A stretch of 20,395 nt of DNA, from assembly GCA_934141575.1 (NCBI GenBank), contig CAKPCJ010000020.1:1-20395 (forward strand), read 5' to 3'. The stretch comes from an uncultured Bacilli bacterium. Lineage in GTDB: Bacteria; Bacillota_I; Bacilli_A; RF39; UBA660. Shown one piece after another: positions 6,183 to 14,313 of the stretch. A program made the translations under genes and the position numbers. Position 1 is the stretch's first letter. Each line of letters begins with the position of its first letter. Below the pieces are notes generated by a model, which saw nothing but the letters and a program-made list of their open reading frames with translations, did no database searches and was not told the DNA's origin.

Positions 6183-7079
6183 ATGAAAAACGAATTAAAA
6201 TATAAACCAGATTTAACCAACCCAGAAAGTTTTATAGTATATAAATTTTCAATTATGCCAAATAAAGTAATAACATCTAATAATGCTTATAAAGAATCAA
6301 ACGCATTTTTATTCATGAATAGTGAGTTCGTAAGATTTGTAAATCAAAGTTTTAACAATGATAGTTTTCATAGATTAATAAGTTTGAAAACATTATTAGC
6401 TATCAAAAAAATAGTAAAAGAATCAATTGACTTCCATAAATATTTTGATCAAAAAGCACAAAATTTTTCAAAAAAGTATAAGAGTAAAAAATTAATATTA
6501 GAATCATTTCCATTTAAAGGTTGGAAAAATGATTTGAATTTAGCTAAATACATTTGTAAAAAAGAAGCCTATGACTTAGAAATACCATATGATAGAATTA
6601 TGAATTATGATTTAATAAGTGCCCATCAATTATTAGAAAAAATAAATTGCATTTTAGGTGAATACTTTAGTTTCAAATATTCAGCTACTATAAAAAGAGA
6701 AATATTATCAAGTTTAAAAAAAGACCTTAAAACCGACAGATATTCTAAAACGCTAGAAATAGGTACTCTACAACTATTCGATGCAAATTTATATCGTGCC
6801 CTTGTATGTTCTAACGAAATACTCGATTTAATCGATGCACTAAATACGCAAAATAAATTAACAGAAGAATCAATTAATTTCTCATTAGAATTATTAGAGT
6901 TAGGAATTAGTGCTAAAAACAGTACAACAAAAAAAGCAAGAACAAATCTTATTAATGAAGAAGATTTAAAACTATTCAATAAAGAAAAAGCTTCCAAACT
7001 AAAATCTGAATTAATTTTAAAGAAATATAAAACTGAGGGAAAAACTATCAAATTAAATTTTAGTAAAAAAACAATATAG
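6183..7079 (+). CDS. Orphan helical protein divergent from ruvAB
   Basis: This 298-residue protein is the only gene on the plus strand, and I do not recognise it. It has no signal peptide or transmembrane segment, is strongly basic (Lys-rich throughout, ending in a Lys-rich tail at about 255-298), and appears mostly alpha-helical with Leu/Ile heptad-like spacing at about 60-80, 145-175 and 200-245. The basic charge would suit nucleic-acid binding, but no known DNA- or RNA-binding motif is visible. It has its own promoter, a ribosome binding site and a terminator (7138-7173), so it is a single-gene unit. It shares its upstream region, including the SOS box, with ruvAB, which raises but does not establish a link to DNA damage. 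Base composition matches its neighbours, giving no sign of recent transfer. Confidence 0.75.
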   Translation: MKNELKYKPDLTNPESFIVYKFSIMPNKVITSNNAYKESNAFLFMNSEFVRFVNQSFNNDSFHRLISLKTLLAIKKIVKESIDFHKYFDQKAQNFSKKYKSKKLILESFPFKGWKNDLNLAKYICKKEAYDLEIPYDRIMNYDLISAHQLLEKINCILGEYFSFKYSATIKREILSSLKKDLKTDRYSKTLEIGTLQLFDANLYRALVCSNEILDLIDALNTQNKLTEESINFSLELLELGISAKNSTTKKARTNLINEEDLKLFNKEKASKLKSELILKKYKTEGKTIKLNFSKKTI

Positions 7080-7137
7080 AAAAAGAAAATATATCAGCTA
7101 AATAAAAAATGTAAGTTTTTAAACAATAACTTCAAAT

Positions 7138-7173
7138 AGATGATTTCAATATTTTACCGAGATCATCTTTTTT
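7138..7173 (+). terminator. Rho-independent terminator of the plus-strand orphan
   Basis: A 10-bp stem with one G-T pair (AGATGATTTC with GAGATCATCT; arms 7138-7147 and 7159-7168), an 11-base loop and a following run of Ts. It lies about 60 bases past the stop codon. Confidence 0.75.
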
Positions 7174-7210
7174 ATTAGAATAAGTATTAATACCAGCATT
7201 TTTTTAAAAG

Positions 7211-7266
7211 GGCAATAAAAACCTATAAAATAGAACTAATTTTTTTATAATTCTAGTTTATAGGTT
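7211..7266 (-). terminator. Rho-independent terminator of the small membrane protein gene
   Basis: On the minus strand AACCTATAAA then TAGAA pair with TTCTA then TTTATAGGTT across a single mismatch, with a 15-base A+T-rich loop, followed by a T-rich tail. With the plus-strand terminator it insulates the convergent genes. Confidence 0.75.
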
Positions 7267-7287
7267 ACACTTTTAACATTGCTTTAA

Positions 7288-7629
7288 TTACAACAAAAAT
7301 TTTAAAAATATCCAATTTGTAAAAATATTTATCAATACCTCTAATACTGAATTTATTACATAGATTACTAACAAATAGCCCAAAAAACCACTTGTTAATC
7401 TACATACCCAAATCTGTATAAATGAATTAATAAACGACTTAGCAACAATAATAATCAAATATATTAATATTACTGGTATACTTAACCTATTATAAATATC
7501 AAAACTAATAAGTATAATACTAAAAATAATGTTATATGCAACAATAGCCTTAAATTTTTCTTCTTTTACAATATTATACTCAATACAAAAAGCTATCACT
7601 CCAAGCACCAATTTAATCCAAAACATCAT
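7288..7629 (-). CDS. Small multi-pass membrane protein, unknown function
   Basis: From ATG 7627-7629 this is 113 residues, nearly all hydrophobic, with three or four likely membrane helices (about 3-18, 28-46, 50-72 and 80-112) and few charged residues between them. I do not recognise a family. An in-frame GTG six bases upstream (7633-7635) is too close to AGGAGG (7637-7642); the ATG, 7 bases away, is the better start. The gene follows the dnaJ terminator and ends at its own strong terminator. No clear promoter is visible between, so it may rely on read-through from the heat-shock operon or on a weak promoter. A heat-shock role is speculation. Confidence 0.65.
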   Translation of the reverse strand: MMFWIKLVLGVIAFCIEYNIVKEEKFKAIVAYNIIFSIILISFDIYNRLSIPVILIYLIIIVAKSFINSFIQIWVCRLTSGFLGYLLVIYVINSVLEVLINIFTNWIFLKFLL

Positions 7630-7690
7630 AATCACTCCTCCTACAATATATAATACAACACTATTTTTAATTTTTGGGATTTATGATATT

Positions 7691-7718
7691 AAAAAAGATT
7701 GTTCAATCCAAACAATCT
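7691..7718 (-). terminator. Rho-independent terminator of the hrcA-grpE-dnaK-pepF-dnaJ operon
   Basis: A perfect 8-bp stem (AGATTGTT with AACAATCT, 7-base loop) is followed by six Ts on the minus strand. The TAG stop of dnaJ (7717-7719) overlaps the outer end of the stem. Confidence 0.85.
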
Positions 7719-8838
7719 ATTTATTTTCTTTGACAAAATCATCAAAACTTTTTACAACTTTATTATTAGATAATTCTCTATCATCTAAACTCTCAAATAT
7801 TTTTTTCTGTTCCCTAGTAAGTTTATCAGGAATAATTACTTTTAATACTACATACATATCTCCAGTTCTTCTAGAGTTAACATCTTTAATTCCTTTATCC
7901 CTGATTCTCTGTTTATCACCAGTAGAGCTTCCAGCAGGTATTGAAAGGATTATATTGCCATATATAGTTGGAACTTCCTTCTTGCATCCTAATACTGCTT
8001 CCTTTATTGTAAGTGGAACCTCAACGATTATATCATTATTTTCTCTTTGAAATACAGGATGTTTATCTACTATAAATTCGATATATAAATCACCAGGTGC
8101 TCCACCATTAGTACCTGCTTCACCTTTACCAGCGAGTCTTAATTGATTGCCAGTTGCAACACCTTCCGGAATTGTAACAGTAATGGTTTTATTATTTTTA
8201 ACTTTGCCTGTACCACGACATTCGCTACACGTTTCGCTATAAGTATGACCTGTTCCATGACAATCTGGACATGAACTTTTTGACATAAATGTTCCAAATA
8301 AAGATCTTTGTTCTTCAACTACAACGCCTTTACCATTACATCTAGAACAAGTTTTTTCATTAAATCCACCTTTACCATTACATTTAGAGCATTCTTCACT
8401 TACATTAAGTTGCAAATCTTTTTTGCATCCAAACACTGCTTCCTTAAATGTAAGATGCATACTTATTACGGTATCTCTACCTTTAGATCTACCTGATGAA
8501 GACCTCCCACCAGAACCAAATCCAAATCCACCGCCAAATATATTATCGAAAATATCAGAAAAATCAAAATCTCCAAAATCATAAGAATATGATCCTCCGC
8601 CAGCTCCACTTGGACCTTCAAATGCTTGATGTCCATATTTATCATATTTAGCTCTCTTATCTGGATCTGAAAGTATCGCATATGCTTCCTGAGCTTCTTT
8701 AAATTTTTCAGCAGCATTTTTCTCTTTAGAAACATCCGGATGATATTTTTTAGCTAATTTACGAAAAGCACTTTTAATTTCTGCATCAGTAGCAGTTTTT
8801 GGTACACCTAATACCTCATAATAATCTCTCTTATTCAT
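7717..8838 (-). CDS. dnaJ: Chaperone DnaJ (Hsp40)
   Basis: DnaJ delivers unfolded clients to DnaK and stimulates its ATPase. At 373 residues it is a full type I DnaJ. The J domain (1-70) carries HPD at 33-35. A Gly/Phe-rich linker follows (about 74-115). The cysteine-rich domain has four CxxCxGxG repeats at C150/C153, C164/C167, C190/C193 and C204/C207, binding two zinc ions. The C-terminal beta domains extend to about 350. Its AGGTGAT ribosome binding site is 8 bases before the ATG. The gap to pepF is 16 bases, so it is the last gene of the heat-shock operon, separated from dnaK by the peptidase gene. All functional residues are present. Confidence 0.97.
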   Translation of the reverse strand: MNKRDYYEVLGVPKTATDAEIKSAFRKLAKKYHPDVSKEKNAAEKFKEAQEAYAILSDPDKRAKYDKYGHQAFEGPSGAGGGSYSYDFGDFDFSDIFDNIFGGGFGFGSGGRSSSGRSKGRDTVISMHLTFKEAVFGCKKDLQLNVSEECSKCNGKGGFNEKTCSRCNGKGVVVEEQRSLFGTFMSKSSCPDCHGTGHTYSETCSECRGTGKVKNNKTITVTIPEGVATGNQLRLAGKGEAGTNGGAPGDLYIEFIVDKHPVFQRENNDIIVEVPLTIKEAVLGCKKEVPTIYGNIILSIPAGSSTGDKQRIRDKGIKDVNSRRTGDMYVVLKVIIPDKLTREQKKIFESLDDRELSNNKVVKSFDDFVKENK

Positions 8839-8854
8839 TTACATCATCACCTAA

Positions 8855-10648
8855 CTAATCAAAATACAAAGTTTCAAACTCATTTAATGTTTCATCAAAC
8901 ATAGAAATAGCACTTTCTATAACTTCTTTACTATTGATATCAACACCAGCAAACTTTAGTTCTTCAACCGGATATTCACTTCCACCAGAACTTAAGAATT
9001 TCTTATAATCTGCTATTGCTGTTTCACCATTTTTAAATATGTTATTTACTATATAACATGCTGCTGACAAACCAGTTGCATATTTATATACATAAAAATT
9101 GTAATAAAAATGTGGAATTTTTTCCCATTCATACTTAATTAATTCATCACAAACCACTCCATCGCCAAAATACTTTTTAACAACATCATAATATTTTGAT
9201 GATATAAAGTCGCTTGTAAGAACCACTCCATTAGCACTCATATCATGCATTTCTTGCTCAAACTCAGCAAACATTGTTTGTCTATATATAGTTCCTTTAA
9301 ATAATTCTAATAAATTATTTAAAATACTAAGTTTTTCAGTTTTATCCTTACTTGTTTTAAGTAAATATTTACTAAGCAACAACTCATTAACAGTAGAAGC
9401 TACTTCTGCAACAAATATCTTGTAACTCGAATAAATATAATCATTATTTTTGCATGAAAGATACGTATGCATAGAATGTCCTAACTCATGCGCCAGTGTA
9501 GATACATCGTTTAATGTACCCTCATAATTTAGTAAAACATAAGGATTTGTATCATAGAAACCACTAGAATAAGCACCGCCTCTTTTTCCTTCGTTATTGT
9601 AGATATCAATCCATCTTTCATCGAATGCTTTATTAATAATCTCTATATAATCCTCCCCAAGAATGCTTAAGGCATTTGTAACCAATTTACGTGCTTCACT
9701 AAATTCATATGTTTTATTACTCTCCTTTATTATAGGAACATATATATCATACAAATGAAGTTCATCTAACTTAAGAGCTCTTTTCTTCAAAGAATAATAT
9801 TTATACAAACTATCTAAATGACTATTAACAGTAGATACTAAGTTATTATAAATATCTAAATCAACATTATCATCATACAAGGCTGCTTCTATACTACTAT
9901 TAAAATTTTTCAAATTTGCCAATTCTCTTAAATAATCAACATTTCCTCTAAAAGTTGCGGATATAGTATTTTTATAATTAGAATATGTACTATGTAACAT
10001 ATCGAAAGCATTTTTTCTTAAAACCCTATCAGGACTTATTCTATATATAGCATAATTACTTTCAGTTAATTCTAAAATATTACCATTTTTATCCTTAATA
10101 TCACCAAAACTCATATCAGAATCAGTAAGAATAGAATAAATATCAGATGAAGCAGTTAGAGGTTTAGAAAGTTTTGCAAGTGCAGCCTCTAATTCTTCAG
10201 TTAAAACATGAGTTTTATATCTAAAAATTTTTTCAAATTCAAATTTATATTTTGATAATTCTTTATTCTCCGAACAAAAACCCAATATAAAATCATAATC
10301 TTTGTTCAACAATGTAGGTTCAAAAAAAGAAACAAGTGAAGAATATTTATTAATTAGATTTTCTATCTGTTCGTGCATTTCTTGATATTCCACATTTAAT
10401 GTATCAGAATCATAACTTAAATTTGCATAATAATATAATTTATATAATCTTCTTTCAAAATTTTCATTTTGCTTTAAAAATTCTAGTAAATCATTACTGC
10501 TATTTAAAAATGTACTTCTATACTTCGTAATATCATTTATTTCAGAAGAAATATTTGAATATTCCCTCTTCCAATCTTCACTGCACTTAAATATAGGTGT
10601 TAAATCCCACTTAAAAACTTCTTCAATCTCATTTCTCTTCCTCGCCAT
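8855..10648 (-). CDS. pepF: Oligoendopeptidase F (M3 family metallopeptidase)
   Basis: This 597-residue cytosolic zinc peptidase cleaves oligopeptides. The active site is HELGH (387-391; His387 and His391 bind zinc, Glu388 is catalytic), with the third ligand Glu415 in EVASTVNE. The family stretches KRGGAYSSGFYD (about 355-366) and DTNPYVLLNY (about 366-375) before the HExxH, and the Tyr-rich FYYNFYVYKYATG region towards the C-terminus, are typical of PepF. Length is that of the PepF branch. AAAGGAG sits 6-7 bases before the ATG. The location is unusual: the gene lies between dnaK and dnaJ, so it should be induced with the chaperones, where it could trim peptides released by ATP-dependent proteases. 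The family is certain; the heat-shock role is inferred from position. Confidence 0.96.
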   Translation of the reverse strand: MARKRNEIEEVFKWDLTPIFKCSEDWKREYSNISSEINDITKYRSTFLNSSNDLLEFLKQNENFERRLYKLYYYANLSYDSDTLNVEYQEMHEQIENLINKYSSLVSFFEPTLLNKDYDFILGFCSENKELSKYKFEFEKIFRYKTHVLTEELEAALAKLSKPLTASSDIYSILTDSDMSFGDIKDKNGNILELTESNYAIYRISPDRVLRKNAFDMLHSTYSNYKNTISATFRGNVDYLRELANLKNFNSSIEAALYDDNVDLDIYNNLVSTVNSHLDSLYKYYSLKKRALKLDELHLYDIYVPIIKESNKTYEFSEARKLVTNALSILGEDYIEIINKAFDERWIDIYNNEGKRGGAYSSGFYDTNPYVLLNYEGTLNDVSTLAHELGHSMHTYLSCKNNDYIYSSYKIFVAEVASTVNELLLSKYLLKTSKDKTEKLSILNNLLELFKGTIYRQTMFAEFEQEMHDMSANGVVLTSDFISSKYYDVVKKYFGDGVVCDELIKYEWEKIPHFYYNFYVYKYATGLSAACYIVNNIFKNGETAIADYKKFLSSGGSEYPVEELKFAGVDINSKEVIESAISMFDETLNEFETLYFD

Positions 10649-10668
10649 ATTTTCTCCTTTATCATAAT

Positions 10669-10692
10669 TAGAGTTCTATTGCTAGAACTCTA
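10669..10692 (-). other. GCAA-loop hairpin between dnaK and pepF
   Basis: A perfect 10-bp stem (TAGAGTTCTA with TAGAACTCTA) is closed by GCAA, a GNRA tetraloop, in the minus-strand transcript. It starts 11 bases after the dnaK stop codon. No T run follows, so it is not a standard terminator. It could be an mRNA-stabilising or processing element that lets dnaK exceed pepF and dnaJ; that role is inferred. Confidence 0.6.
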
Positions 10693-10703
10693 TATTTATT
10701 TTA

Positions 10704-12521
10704 TTATTTTTCTTCGTATTCTGCATCTTTTACTGAATCATCTTTTTTATCAGTTGATTCACTAGAATTAGATTGTTGTTGTTGTTTTGCTGCTTCTTCG
10801 TATACCTTTGTAGCAAGTGCCATTGCCTTTTCATTCAATTTTTCTTTCTTAGATTTAATATCATCTAAGTTATCTTTAGTTAAAGCTTCACGTAAGTCTT
10901 TAATTAAACTTTCTGCTTCTTCTTTATCTTTAGCATCTACTTTTCCATCTAAGTCTTTTAAAGCTTTTTCAGTAGCAAATATAGTTTGATCTGCATCATT
11001 TCTTAAATCTGCTTCTTCCTTACGTTTCTTATCAGCTTCACGATTAGCTTCTGCTTCCTTTACCATTTTATCAATTTCTTCATCTGATAAATTAGTATTT
11101 GAAGTTATTGTAATTGCTTGTTCTTTTCCAGTTCCCAAATCTTTAGCTTTAACATTAACAATACCATTAGCATCTATATCAAATGTAACTTCAATTTGAG
11201 GTACTCCACGAGGTGCTGGTGGAATATTTGTTAATTGGAATCTTCCTAAAGTTTTATTGTCACTAGCCATTGTTCTTTCGCCTTGAAGAACATGTATATC
11301 AACAGCTGGTTGATTATCAGCAGCAGTTGAGAATACTTGAGATTTGCTTGTTGGAATTGTTGTATTACGTTCAATTAATACAGTCATTACATTACCCATT
11401 GTTTCAATACCTAATGAAAGTGGTGTAACATCAAGTAACACTATATCATTAACATCGCCAGTAAGAACTCCACCTTGTATAGCTGCACCCATAGCAACAA
11501 CCTCATCAGGGTTTACACCTTTACTTGGTTCTTTTCCTAATTCTTTCTTAATCAAATCAACAACCTTAGGAATACGAGTAGAACCTCCAACTAATAATAT
11601 CTTATCAATATCTTTAGCAGTTAATTTGGCATCTTTTAACGCTTTTCTAACAGGTTCAAGAGTACTTGTTAATAAATCATCAATTAATTCTTCAAATTTG
11701 CTTCTTGTCAATGAAATTTCAAAGCTTATTGGAGAACCATCTTTTTGAGCTAAGAATGGTAATGAAATTTGTGTTGTAGTCATACCACTTAAATCTTTCT
11801 TAGCTTTTTCTGCTGCATCTTTTAAACGTTGCATAGCCATTTTATCAGAAGTTAAATCAAGATCATATTCTTTCTTAAATTCACTAACTAACCAATCGAT
11901 AATTCTTTGATCGAAGTCATCTCCACCTAAATGGTTATTACCACTAGTAGCCTTAACTTCAAATACACCATCACCTATTTCAAGAATTGAAACATCGAAT
12001 GTACCACCACCTAAGTCATATACTAGGATTTGTTCTGTTTTATCTTGTTTATCAAGACCATAAGCCAAAGCTGCTGCTGTTGGTTCATTTATAATTCTTT
12101 CAACTTCAAGTCCTGCAATTTTACCTGCATCTTTAGTTGCTTGACGTTGTGAATCATTAAAGTAAGCTGGAACAGTTATAACTGCTCTTGTTACTGGTTC
12201 GCCCAAATAAGCTTCTGCATCTGCTTTTAATTTTTGAAGTATCATAGCACTTATTTCTTGTGCTGAATATTTCTTACCATCTATATCTACTTTATAGTCA
12301 GTTCCCATGTGTCTTTTAATAGAACTTACTGTATGTGGGTTAGTCAATGCTCCACGTTTTGCAGCACTACCTACTGTTTTTTCACCATTTTTATTAAACG
12401 CTACTACGGATGGAGTAGTTCTATCGCCTTCTGCATTAGCAATAACTTTTGCTTCTCCACCTTCATATATACTTACACAACTATTAGTTGTACCCAAATC
12501 TATACCAATTATTTTACTCAT
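10704..12521 (-). CDS. dnaK: Chaperone DnaK (Hsp70)
   Basis: DnaK is the ATP-driven Hsp70 that folds and protects proteins with DnaJ and GrpE. Its 605 residues match the shorter Gram-positive form. The actin-like ATPase domain (1-about 360) shows IGIDLGTTNSCV (5-16), VPAYFNDSQRQATKDAG (117-133), NEPTAAALAYG (145-155), DLGGGTFDVS (169-178) and GGSTRIP (312-318). The substrate-binding domain (about 370-500) includes the LLDVTPLSLGIET linker. The helical lid ends in a Gln/Ser-rich tail and the acidic KDAEYEEK. Ribosome binding is probably via AGAAAGGA, rather far (about 12 bases) from the ATG. grpE ends 18 bases upstream. No defects are seen. Confidence 0.98.
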   Translation of the reverse strand: MSKIIGIDLGTTNSCVSIYEGGEAKVIANAEGDRTTPSVVAFNKNGEKTVGSAAKRGALTNPHTVSSIKRHMGTDYKVDIDGKKYSAQEISAMILQKLKADAEAYLGEPVTRAVITVPAYFNDSQRQATKDAGKIAGLEVERIINEPTAAALAYGLDKQDKTEQILVYDLGGGTFDVSILEIGDGVFEVKATSGNNHLGGDDFDQRIIDWLVSEFKKEYDLDLTSDKMAMQRLKDAAEKAKKDLSGMTTTQISLPFLAQKDGSPISFEISLTRSKFEELIDDLLTSTLEPVRKALKDAKLTAKDIDKILLVGGSTRIPKVVDLIKKELGKEPSKGVNPDEVVAMGAAIQGGVLTGDVNDIVLLDVTPLSLGIETMGNVMTVLIERNTTIPTSKSQVFSTAADNQPAVDIHVLQGERTMASDNKTLGRFQLTNIPPAPRGVPQIEVTFDIDANGIVNVKAKDLGTGKEQAITITSNTNLSDEEIDKMVKEAEANREADKKRKEEADLRNDADQTIFATEKALKDLDGKVDAKDKEEAESLIKDLREALTKDNLDDIKSKKEKLNEKAMALATKVYEEAAKQQQQSNSSESTDKKDDSVKDAEYEEK

Positions 12522-12539
12522 AAATTATCATTTCCTTTC

Positions 12540-13097
12540 TTATTCGCTAACTTTAACCATTGCTGGTCTAATTACTCTATCTTTTAATAAATATCCCTTC
12601 TGTAGTACATCAAGTACCATTCCAGGTTCGACACCATCTTTATGTTCAAGAATTAAACCTTGATGATATACTGGATCAAATGGTTTATTGCTTCCATCAA
12701 TAGCAACAACTCCATACTTTTCAAGTACTGAATTTAAATGACAGTATATCATTTTAATTCCTTCAATATATTTATTAAGTTCCTCACTAGCATCTTTATC
12801 AACCATATCAATCGCACGTTCAAAATTATCTAGTATAGGAAGAATTTCCTTTATCATATCTTCATTACAATATTTTAAAATCTTTGCTGTCTCATCTTCT
12901 TTCCTTTTTTTAAAATTGATAAGTTCAGCTTTTTCTTTTAAAACATTTTCTTTTAATTCATCTATTAATGTATTTTTTTCAGTTACCAAAGATTCTAGTT
13001 CTTTTATTTTTTCATGATTTTTATCTTTTTTCTTTTTATCATGTTTTACTTCTTCATCATTTATTATTTCTTCGGTATCTACTTTAGTATTTTCCAT
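12540..13097 (-). CDS. grpE: Nucleotide exchange factor GrpE
   Basis: GrpE releases ADP from DnaK and resets the chaperone cycle. From the chosen ATG it is 185 residues. The N-terminal third is a very charged region leading into the long dimerising coiled coil (about 30-80). The C-terminal beta domain contains PILDNFERAID, the GVEPGMVLDVLQKGYLL stretch and the family ending RVIRPAMVKVSE. An upstream in-frame start (13127) would add ten residues but lies within hrcA and before the AAGGAGG site. Two adjacent ATGs (13098-13100 and 13095-13097) follow that site at 3 and 6 bases, and the second is better spaced. It sits in the classical hrcA-grpE-dnaK order. Confidence 0.96.
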   Translation of the reverse strand: MENTKVDTEEIINDEEVKHDKKKKDKNHEKIKELESLVTEKNTLIDELKENVLKEKAELINFKKRKEDETAKILKYCNEDMIKEILPILDNFERAIDMVDKDASEELNKYIEGIKMIYCHLNSVLEKYGVVAIDGSNKPFDPVYHQGLILEHKDGVEPGMVLDVLQKGYLLKDRVIRPAMVKVSE

Positions 13098-13116
13098 CAT
13101 CTTCCTCCTTAAAACA

Positions 13117-14109
13117 TTAATTCTCATTTATATTAGAAACTATATAATCAAGTAGTGAAACAGCTCGATCATATTCCATTCTTTTAGGACCTATAAGTGC
13201 TATTGTACCTTCTTCACCATTAATATTATATTTTGTTTTAATAACAGTTACATCCTCATCAATATTATTCTCATGCCCAATATAAATATTGATACCATTT
13301 GAGTCTTCCTTAATCGATTCAACTATATCTTTATCTTCAAATTTATCCATGATCTTTTTGATTTTTTCAACCGAATCAAATTCAGGCTGATTTAAGAATT
13401 TACTTTTACCAACAAACTGCATATTATTCTTATTAGCAAAATCATTAAACACATTATAAAATACATTATATATTTCTTCATGTTGTTTAAATCTCTCACC
13501 AATTATAGGTTTAATCTCGTACTCAAGCTTCTCATTAACCTCATCAATTAATGTTCCATAAAGCATTTTATTTATTATTTCAGTAACCTTTTTAACTTCA
13601 GTCAACGATATATCTTCATCAATAGATATATTCTTATGCTCAACATGACCTTTATCAGTTATAACAATCGCAACTATTTTATTTTGCTCTATTGGTAAAA
13701 CCTCAACTCTTTCAAGTCTATTTACACTAGCAGAGGATCCCAAAATAACTGAAGTATAATTTGTCATATCTGAAATTATTTCAAGGCTCTTACTTATAAC
13801 GTCTGTTATTTGTAATGATTTATTATGAAATATAGTTTGAAGTTTTAACATATCCTCGCCTGTCATTTCCTTAGGTTTCATAAGATTATCTACATAAAAT
13901 CTATAACCAACCTCAGAAGGTATTCTGCCAGATGAAATGTGTTCCTTCTCTAGATATCCAAGAGATTCTAATTCGGACATTTCACTTCTAACAGTGGCCG
14001 AGGAAACTTGAAGCATATCACATATTGATTTAGAACCAACTGGATGTGCCGTCTTGATATACTCCTCAACTATTATTTTCAATATTTCACTTTGTCTAGA
14101 AGTTATCAT
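13117..14109 (-). CDS. hrcA: Heat-inducible transcription repressor HrcA
   Basis: HrcA is a dimeric repressor that binds CIRCE operators and is kept active by GroEL, which links chaperone supply to heat-shock transcription. From ATG 14107-14109 it is 330 residues. The N-terminal winged helix spans about 1-75 (VGSKSICDML...SSATVRSEMSELESLGYL), followed by the SGRIPSEVGYRFYVD signature. The middle and C-terminal regions have the GAF-like fold and end with YDRAVSLLDYIVSNI. The GTG that would extend it by five codons overlaps the ribosome binding site GGAGGTG, so the ATG five bases after it is preferred. It heads the operon and is under its own control through two CIRCE elements. Confidence 0.96.
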   Translation of the reverse strand: MITSRQSEILKIIVEEYIKTAHPVGSKSICDMLQVSSATVRSEMSELESLGYLEKEHISSGRIPSEVGYRFYVDNLMKPKEMTGEDMLKLQTIFHNKSLQITDVISKSLEIISDMTNYTSVILGSSASVNRLERVEVLPIEQNKIVAIVITDKGHVEHKNISIDEDISLTEVKKVTEIINKMLYGTLIDEVNEKLEYEIKPIIGERFKQHEEIYNVFYNVFNDFANKNNMQFVGKSKFLNQPEFDSVEKIKKIMDKFEDKDIVESIKEDSNGINIYIGHENNIDEDVTVIKTKYNINGEEGTIALIGPKRMEYDRAVSLLDYIVSNINEN

Positions 14110-14117
14110 TACCACCT

Positions 14118-14144
14118 CCAGCACTTATTATACTCAAGTGCTAA
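14118..14144. promoter_or_regulatory. CIRCE operator 1 (overlaps hrcA ribosome binding site)
   Basis: On the minus strand TTAGCACTT, 9 bases, AAGTGCTGG, compared with consensus TTAGCACTC-N9-GAGTGCTAA. Seven base pairs of symmetry are kept (AGCACTT with AAGTGCT), with the inner C-G pair changed to T-A on both arms. It lies downstream of the -10 box, and its last bases run into the GGAGG of hrcA. Confidence 0.85.
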
Positions 14145-14148
14145 TATA

Positions 14149-14177
14149 AATATACCACCCTGTTTAGCACTTGTCAA
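14149..14177 (-). promoter_or_regulatory. Sigma-A promoter of the heat-shock operon
   Basis: A perfect TTGACA (14172-14177), a 17-base spacer and TATATT (14149-14154) on the minus strand. It is flanked and overlapped by the two CIRCE operators: the -35 box lies inside the upstream one and the start site falls near the downstream one. Confidence 0.88.
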
Positions 14178-14190
14178 CTTAAATTGCTAA
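14164..14190. promoter_or_regulatory. CIRCE operator 2 (overlaps -35 box)
   Basis: On the plus strand TTAGCACTT, 9 bases, AATTGCTAA: 8 of 9 and 7 of 9 matches to the CIRCE arms with exact 9-9-9 spacing. It is weaker than operator 1 but covers the TTGACA box, where HrcA binding would block RNA polymerase. Confidence 0.75.
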
Positions 14191-14280
14191 TTTTTACAAA
14201 AATATGCATTAATATTCAATTTTATTAATAAAATTTAAAAAAATGCCAAAAATCGCACAATTATTTAACATCAATCCAAA

Positions 14281-14313
14281 AATAAATAAGGTTATATTTC
14301 AACCTTATTTATT
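14281..14313 (-). terminator. Rho-independent terminator of the DUF5661 gene
   Basis: A perfect 13-bp stem (AATAAATAAGGTT with AACCTTATTTATT) with a 7-base loop is followed by Ts on the minus strand. The TAA stop of the gene (14305-14307) lies within the first arm. It isolates the upstream genes from the heat-shock promoter region; the remaining bases between 14191 and 14280 show nothing further. Confidence 0.85.

Noticed and set aside
6626..7051. Minus-strand 141-codon frame opposite the 298-residue orphan
   Set aside because: The plus-strand frame is longer, has promoter, ribosome binding site and terminator; the minus frame has none of these.
7529..8050. Plus-strand 173-codon frame across the dnaJ 3' end and the small membrane gene
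   Set aside because: Runs antisense through conserved dnaJ and through two terminators; composition is that of reversed codons.
11344..11748. Plus-strand 134-codon frame inside dnaK
   Set aside because: Antisense to a highly conserved dnaK coding region, with no ribosome binding site or promoter; a shadow frame.
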